Shown here one piece after another: positions 6,945 through 9,009 of a stretch of DNA of 9,009 nucleotides. Every line of letters starts with the position of its first letter. The first letter of the stretch is position 1. This DNA is from Pseudomonadota bacterium (lineage in GTDB: Bacteria; Myxococcota_A; UBA796; SXON01). The stretch lies in assembly GCA_005776735.1 (NCBI GenBank), contig SXOM01000196.1, forward strand, positions 1 to 9,009, read 5' to 3'. The translations under genes were made by a program, and so were the position numbers. The notes under the pieces are model-generated. The model ran no database searches. It worked only from the letters and a program-made list of their open reading frames with translations, and was not told where the DNA came from.

Positions 6945-7790
6945 TTATCCCGGCGCGCCGAGCACCAGCGCCATCACCGCGTCGAGGCCCTGCGGCTCCA
7001 CGCCGAACGGCTCGGCCCCGGACTGGTCGGTGATCCACACGTGGCCGAAGCCGAGCGCCCGCGCCTGGGTGAGCGCGGCCTCTTCCTGACCGGGCGGGAC
7101 CGCGGTGACCCACGCCACCAGCCGCTCGGGCCCGACCGTGGCCGCCCAGGGCCACGGGCTGCGGGCCGTGAAGGCGGTGAACGGCTCGGACACCACGACG
7201 AGCTCGGCGAACGCGGTGAGCCCCTCGCAGTCGAACGCGGTGCGGACCGCCACCAGGGCATCGTCGTCGTCGTCGCGGGAGTCGGCCTCGGCCGCGGAGA
7301 CCGCGTGCGCCGCGGTCGCGGCGGCGCAGTCGGTCGCCCCCTCGGTGTCGAACCACGCACCATCGACCTCGTACCACGCAAACCACCGGCCCAGGTCGCG
7401 CTCCACGTCGCCGGCGTCGCGCGTGCCGCCGTCGGTGTCCACGAACCCGACCACACGCGCACCGGCGAAGCGGGCGTCGGCCACGGCCGTGGACCACGCT
7501 TCGATCTCGCTGGTGCCCGGACCATTGGACGGGTCGACGAAGACCACGCCGCCGGTGCGCGCCGCCGCGTCGGCCACGCGGGCCCAGTACGGGAGCGAGG
7601 GGTCGACCAGGCCGGGGGGCGAGAGGTGCAGGCCCGCAAACGGCGGCGCCGCCTCGCCGGTGTCGGTGTCGGCGGTGTCGGCCGAGTCGCCGGTCTCGGC
7701 GCTCTCCGCGGTGTCCGCCCCGGAGTCCGCGGCACCGGTGTCGGGCTCGTCGCCGGTGGGGGTGGTGCACGCCAGGAGCAGGAGCATCAT
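6945..7790 (-). CDS. Spherulin-4-like lipoprotein (glycoside-hydrolase-type TIM barrel)
   Basis: The product has 281 residues. The start MMLLLLAC contains a lipobox (LLAC, Cys8), so it is probably a lipoprotein. Residues 12-48 are a flexible linker rich in Asp, Thr, Ser, Gly and Ala (DTG/DTA repeats). From about residue 52 the pattern matches spherulation-specific family 4: VVFVDPSNGPG (82-92, 'NP-x-SGPG' in the family), GARVVGFVDTDGGTR (110-124, 'GYV-x-T'), and a helix leading to WYEVDGAWFDTEG (139-151, 'Y-x-VDGIFFDE'). Fungal relatives such as Sph3 (GH135) cut N-acetylgalactosamine-containing polysaccharide. Here the usual adjacent Asp-Glu pair reads D-T-E (148-150), so activity is uncertain. 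The start at 7790 is favoured by a TANNNT box six bases upstream. An in-frame ATG at 7835 would add 15 residues with four Arg, which would give a more typical signal n-region, so it remains a real alternative. Confidence 0.8.
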   Translation of the reverse strand: MMLLLLACTTPTGDEPDTGAADSGADTAESAETGDSADTADTDTGEAAPPFAGLHLSPPGLVDPSLPYWARVADAAARTGGVVFVDPSNGPGTSEIEAWSTAVADARFAGARVVGFVDTDGGTRDAGDVERDLGRWFAWYEVDGAWFDTEGATDCAAATAAHAVSAAEADSRDDDDDALVAVRTAFDCEGLTAFAELVVVSEPFTAFTARSPWPWAATVGPERLVAWVTAVPPGQEEAALTQARALGFGHVWITDQSGAEPFGVEPQGLDAVMALVLGAPG

Positions 7791-7796
7791 CCCCGG

Positions 7797-7802
7797 AGCG
7801 TA
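7797..7802 (-). promoter_or_regulatory. Candidate -10 box of the spherulin-4-like/nadC/MBL unit, leaderless type
   Basis: Minus-strand TACGCT fits TANNNT and lies six bases before the ATG at 7790. Transcription starting about seven bases after the box would begin at or next to the start codon. No Shine-Dalgarno is present. Both this box and the divergent clpP box are preceded by CCGG and sit in the form TTASSCT. Confidence 0.45.
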
Positions 7803-7820
7803 ACGCCGGCTCGGGCCGGT

Positions 7821-7826
7821 TAGCCT
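7821..7826 (+). promoter_or_regulatory. Candidate -10 box of the ClpP-like gene, leaderless type
   Basis: TAGCCT fits TANNNT and ends seven bases before the ATG at 7834, with no Shine-Dalgarno between. This is the spacing expected when the transcript starts at the start codon itself. Eighteen bases separate it from the divergent box, so the two promoters must share upstream DNA. Confidence 0.5.
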
Positions 7827-7833
7827 GCGCGAC

Positions 7834-8442
7834 ATGAACCCGAACCGCCCCCGCCTCGCCGACGACGACGAGCGCCCGACCGCCAGCCCCACCGACCTCG
7901 GCCGCCTCACCGAGCACGTGCTCCGCGCCCGCACCATCGTGGTCGCCGAGCCCGTGTCCGACGAGCTGTACCGGCGGGTGTCCACGATGCTCTTCGCCCT
8001 GGAGCAGATCGATCCCGCCGCGCCGGTCACGGTCTTCGTGAACTCGCCGGGCGGCTCGGCCGACACCGGTTTTGCGCTGTACGACCTGCTGCGGTTCTCC
8101 AGCGTGCCGGTCCGCACCATCGCCAACGGCATCGTGGCGTCGGCCGCGGTCCTCATCTACCTCGCCGGCGACGACGGGCAGCGGTACGGCATGCAGCACT
8201 GCCGGTTCCTCCTGCACCAGCCGAGCACCGGCACCCGCGGGCAGGCCGCCGACATCGAGATCACCGCGCGGGAGATCGTGAAGCTCCGCGAACGGTACAA
8301 CCGCATCGTCGAGACCCACACCGGCCGTCCGTTCGACCAGATCACCGTCGACGCCGATCGCGACTTCTGGCTGAGCGCCGCCGAGGCGCGCGACTACGGG
8401 CTCATCAACAAGCTGGTGACCTACCGCAGCGAGCTCGGCTGA
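7834..8442 (+). CDS. clpP: ClpP-family ATP-dependent protease proteolytic subunit
   Basis: The 202-residue product has the full ClpP fold and catalytic triad. VFVNSPGGSADTGFALYDLL (68-87) is the glycine-rich oxyanion loop. Ser103 lies in NGIVASAAVLIYLAG (usually 'GMAAS'), His128 in FLLHQPSTGTRGQAADIEI, and Asp177 in DADRDFWLSAAEARDYGLIN. ClpP forms two stacked seven-subunit rings that degrade proteins unfolded by ClpX, ClpA or ClpC. The N-terminus is unusual: about 28 residues, rich in Asp, Arg and Pro (LADDDERPTASPTD), replace the normal axial-loop sequence, and no pro-peptide site is clear. This and the changed GIVAS motif suggest an accessory paralogue rather than the main ClpP. No clpX or tig gene is adjacent, unlike many main clpP loci. 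It is transcribed alone and divergently from the spherulin-4-like gene. Start choice rests on the -10 spacing. Confidence 0.95.
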   Translation: MNPNRPRLADDDERPTASPTDLGRLTEHVLRARTIVVAEPVSDELYRRVSTMLFALEQIDPAAPVTVFVNSPGGSADTGFALYDLLRFSSVPVRTIANGIVASAAVLIYLAGDDGQRYGMQHCRFLLHQPSTGTRGQAADIEITAREIVKLRERYNRIVETHTGRPFDQITVDADRDFWLSAAEARDYGLINKLVTYRSELG

Positions 8443-8474
8443 CGCACGGCGCGTCCGGTCGGTGGGCCGGGCAA

Positions 8475-8505
8475 GACGCGGCGACCCGGGGCGCGGGTCG
8501 GCGTC
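8475..8505 (+). terminator. Stem-loop just after the ClpP-like gene
   Basis: Bases 8475-8479 and 8482-8487 pair with 8501-8505 and 8495-8500: GACGC-GG-CGACCC against GGGTCGGCGTC. This gives 11 bp with a two-base bulge and a seven-base loop, 32 bases after the clpP stop. It lacks a following T-tract, so it may stabilise the 3' end or work with Rho rather than terminate alone. Confidence 0.35.
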
Positions 8506-8546
8506 TCGCGGCGGGGCAAACGCCCGGCGAGGCGTGTTGCACAACG

Positions 8547-8582
8547 AAGTCACCCCCGGGTCCTGCCGGGCCGGGTGAACTT
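8547..8582 (+). other. Second stem-loop downstream of the ClpP-like gene
   Basis: AAGTCACCC (8547-8555) pairs with GGGTGAACTT (8573-8582) with one bulged base. An inner CCGG (8556-8559) and CCGG (8566-8569) can pair across a six-base loop. No T-run follows. The outer arms are not pure GC, which makes chance pairing somewhat less likely than for GC-only palindromes. Function unknown. Confidence 0.35.
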
Positions 8583-8740
8583 GGCGCTCGCTCCCCCGCC
8601 AGTTCGCCGCAAGCGGCGACCCGGCGGCCCGCTCGGCCAATTTCCCCCGACCCGTCACCCGCCGCGTCACCGAACCGGCGGCCGAGGGGCGGCGTTTGGC
8701 CCAACGGGGGGAACGCCGAACCGCGAGGGTCTTGCTGCAC

Positions 8741-8764
8741 CGGCCCAGGTCGGTGAGCGTGGCG
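8741..8764 (+). repeat. Direct repeat, copy A
   Basis: The core AGGTCGGTGAGCG is shared with copy B at 8853-8877. The two copies differ by one inserted base and one substitution over 24-25 bases, and they are 112 bases apart in the same orientation. Copy A ends 18 bases before the TATTTT box. It may be a regulator-binding site or a small local duplication. Confidence 0.6.
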
Positions 8765-8782
8765 ATGTCGAACTTCGAGCTG

Positions 8783-8788
8783 TATTTT
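8783..8788 (+). promoter_or_regulatory. Candidate -10 box (TATTTT) beside a short palindrome
   Basis: TATTTT lies in an AT-rich island and is preceded at 8768-8778 by the palindrome TCGAA-C-TTCGA, a possible operator. A GTG follows seven bases later (8796), opening a frame that runs to the window end but with low-complexity content. The box may instead be an upstream promoter for the gene at 8926. Confidence 0.3.
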
Positions 8789-8852
8789 GGTGGGCGTGGC
8801 CGCGGCGGCGAGCCAGAGCAGCGGAGGGGGACGGCGCGAGGGGGGGGCGCGC

Positions 8853-8877
8853 CGGCCCAAGGTCGGTGAGCGAGGCG
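8853..8877 (+). repeat. Direct repeat, copy B
   Basis: This is the second copy of the repeat at 8741-8764, with one extra A and one T-to-A change. It lies 35 bases before the TATATT box and 17 bases before the left arm of the large inverted repeat. Its place upstream of a promoter-like box, like copy A, suggests a regulatory role. Confidence 0.6.
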
Positions 8878-8893
8878 GCGGCGGCGAACCGGC

Positions 8894-8947
8894 GCGGAAA
8901 TCCGGCGGCGCTTATATTACGGGTCATGAGCGCCGGAGGATTTCCGC
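8894..8947. repeat. Inverted repeat bracketing the -10 box and start codon of the last gene
   Basis: The left arm, 8894-8911 (GCGGAAATCCGGCGGCGC), is complementary to the right arm, 8930-8947 (GCGCCGGAGGATTTCCGC), at 16 of 18 positions. The 18-base spacer contains the TATATT box and the ATG. The arms include the non-GC block GGAAATCC/GGATTTCC, so this is not just GC-rich noise. It could be a paired operator, or an RNA hairpin hiding the start codon if transcription begins further upstream. Confidence 0.75.
8913..8918 (+). promoter_or_regulatory. Candidate -10 box (TATATT) of the last gene, leaderless type
   Basis: TATATT is close to the bacterial -10 consensus and is the most AT-rich hexamer in its surroundings. 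It ends seven bases before the ATG at 8926, and no Shine-Dalgarno lies between them. The spacing is the same as at the ClpP-like gene. Confidence 0.55.
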
Positions 8948-9009
8948 CTCGCGCCTCGCGCCCCGCGCCCGCACCGCCGCCGGGCGCCCGCCCGCCCCGG
9001 CTCGCGACC
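8926..9009 (+). CDS. Start of an unidentified protein, N-terminal 28 codons (3' end outside window)
   Basis: The frame from ATG 8926 stays open to the last base, giving 28 codons: an N-terminus MSAGGFPPRASRPAPAPPPG followed by more Pro/Ala/Arg. Such a segment is typical of a disordered N-terminal tail and says nothing about function. The call rests on the TATATT box seven bases upstream and the inverted repeat around the start, not on protein similarity. Third-position GC is about 80%, a little below what the clear genes show by eye. A competing frame from GTG 8796 overlaps it, so this assignment is tentative. Confidence 0.4.
   Translation, partial: MSAGGFPPRASRPAPAPPPGARPPRLAT

Larger units (their letters stand above)
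8443..8925. other. Intergenic stretch with stem-loops, a direct repeat and promoter-like boxes; no convincing gene
   Basis: The overlapping minus-strand frames here are Arg/Pro/Ala-rich with no family resemblance, so I treat them as non-coding. The stretch holds stem-loops at 8475-8505 and 8547-8582, a 16-base palindrome at 8604-8619 (TCGCCGCAAGCGGCGA), a 7-bp pair CGGCGTT/AACGCCG at 8690-8696 and 8712-8718, a 24-25 base direct repeat, and two AT-rich -10-like boxes near the right end. The AT-rich boxes contrast sharply with the surrounding sequence, which suggests a regulatory region for the gene starting at 8926. No tRNA, rRNA or known riboswitch was recognised. Confidence 0.6.

Noticed and set aside
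8604..8619. Sixteen-base GC palindrome TCGCCGCAAGCGGCGA
   Set aside because: Short GC palindromes are expected by chance at this composition, and nothing nearby gives it a role. It is mentioned only in the description of the intergenic stretch.
6124..8670. Upstream extension of the MBL-fold frame to 8670, giving a 1,131-codon protein
   Set aside because: The extension runs through nadC, the spherulin-4-like gene and clpP in the wrong frames. MBL similarity begins only after the GTG at 6123, which overlaps the nadC stop.
8768..8778. TCGAACTTCGA as a possible LexA/SOS box
   Set aside because: It has the half-sites TCGAA/TTCGA but the wrong spacing for the actinobacterial-type box (TCGAAC-N4-GTTCGA), so an SOS assignment is not supported.
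8405..8927. Minus-strand frames across the region after the ClpP-like gene (8405-8860 and 8667-8927)
   Set aside because: They are Arg/Pro/Ala-rich with no domain pattern. One overlaps the end of clpP and the other starts inside the inverted repeat. They look like GC-driven open frames.
8796..9009. Open frame from GTG 8796 to the window end (71 codons), with a TATTTT box seven bases upstream
   Set aside because: The translation is Gly/Arg/Ala-rich with no recognisable motif, and its TAT-ATT codons coincide with the better -10 box for ATG 8926. Both frames cannot be ruled out, but the 8926 start has stronger surrounding signals.

Overview
This 9,009-base window is very GC-rich. Its genes prefer G or C at third codon positions and often start with GTG. 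The window looks chromosomal: genes are tightly packed, often overlapping by four bases, with no transposase, phage, tRNA, rRNA or CRISPR sequence seen. The base composition, the Asp/Thr/Gly/Ala-rich linker behind a lipoprotein signal and the number of secreted proteins suggest a myxobacterium-like (Myxococcota, 'deltaproteobacterial') genome. That placement is an inference, not a sequence match.

Layout, left to right. (1) 2-727, plus strand: the C-terminal part of an M20-family zinc peptidase, cut by the window edge. (2) 831-5136, minus strand: three genes joined by four-base GTGA overlaps, all predicted to be exported. In transcription order they are a secreted polysaccharide-deacetylase-like protein, a lipoprotein that looks like its diverged paralogue, and an M19 (membrane dipeptidase)-like enzyme. 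A -10-like box and a Shine-Dalgarno sequence precede the first gene. (3) 5275-7790, minus strand: a spherulin-4-like lipoprotein, then nadC (quinolinate phosphoribosyltransferase) 9 bases later, then an MBL-fold hydrolase overlapping nadC by another GTGA. A nested inverted repeat (5175-5259) separates this group from the three-gene group. (4) 7834-8442, plus strand: a ClpP-type serine protease, divergent from the spherulin-4-like gene. (5) 8443-8925: about 480 bases with no convincing gene but with stem-loops, an imperfect direct repeat and two -10-like boxes. (6) 8926-9009: the first 28 codons of a probable plus-strand gene that runs off the window.

The three-gene group probably acts in the cell envelope or periplasm: a deacetylase-type barrel with a possible wall-binding module, a lipid-anchored partner, and a dipeptidase-like hydrolase. 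The spherulin-4-like lipoprotein, in a fold family that includes polysaccharide hydrolases, may have a related role. NadC and ClpP are housekeeping-type enzymes and do not obviously belong with them.

Two regulatory signals stand out. Three genes have a TANNNT box six or seven bases before the start codon with no Shine-Dalgarno sequence, the arrangement expected of leaderless transcripts. The gene at the right end also has an 18-base inverted repeat, spaced 18 bases, whose arms bracket its -10 box and start codon.
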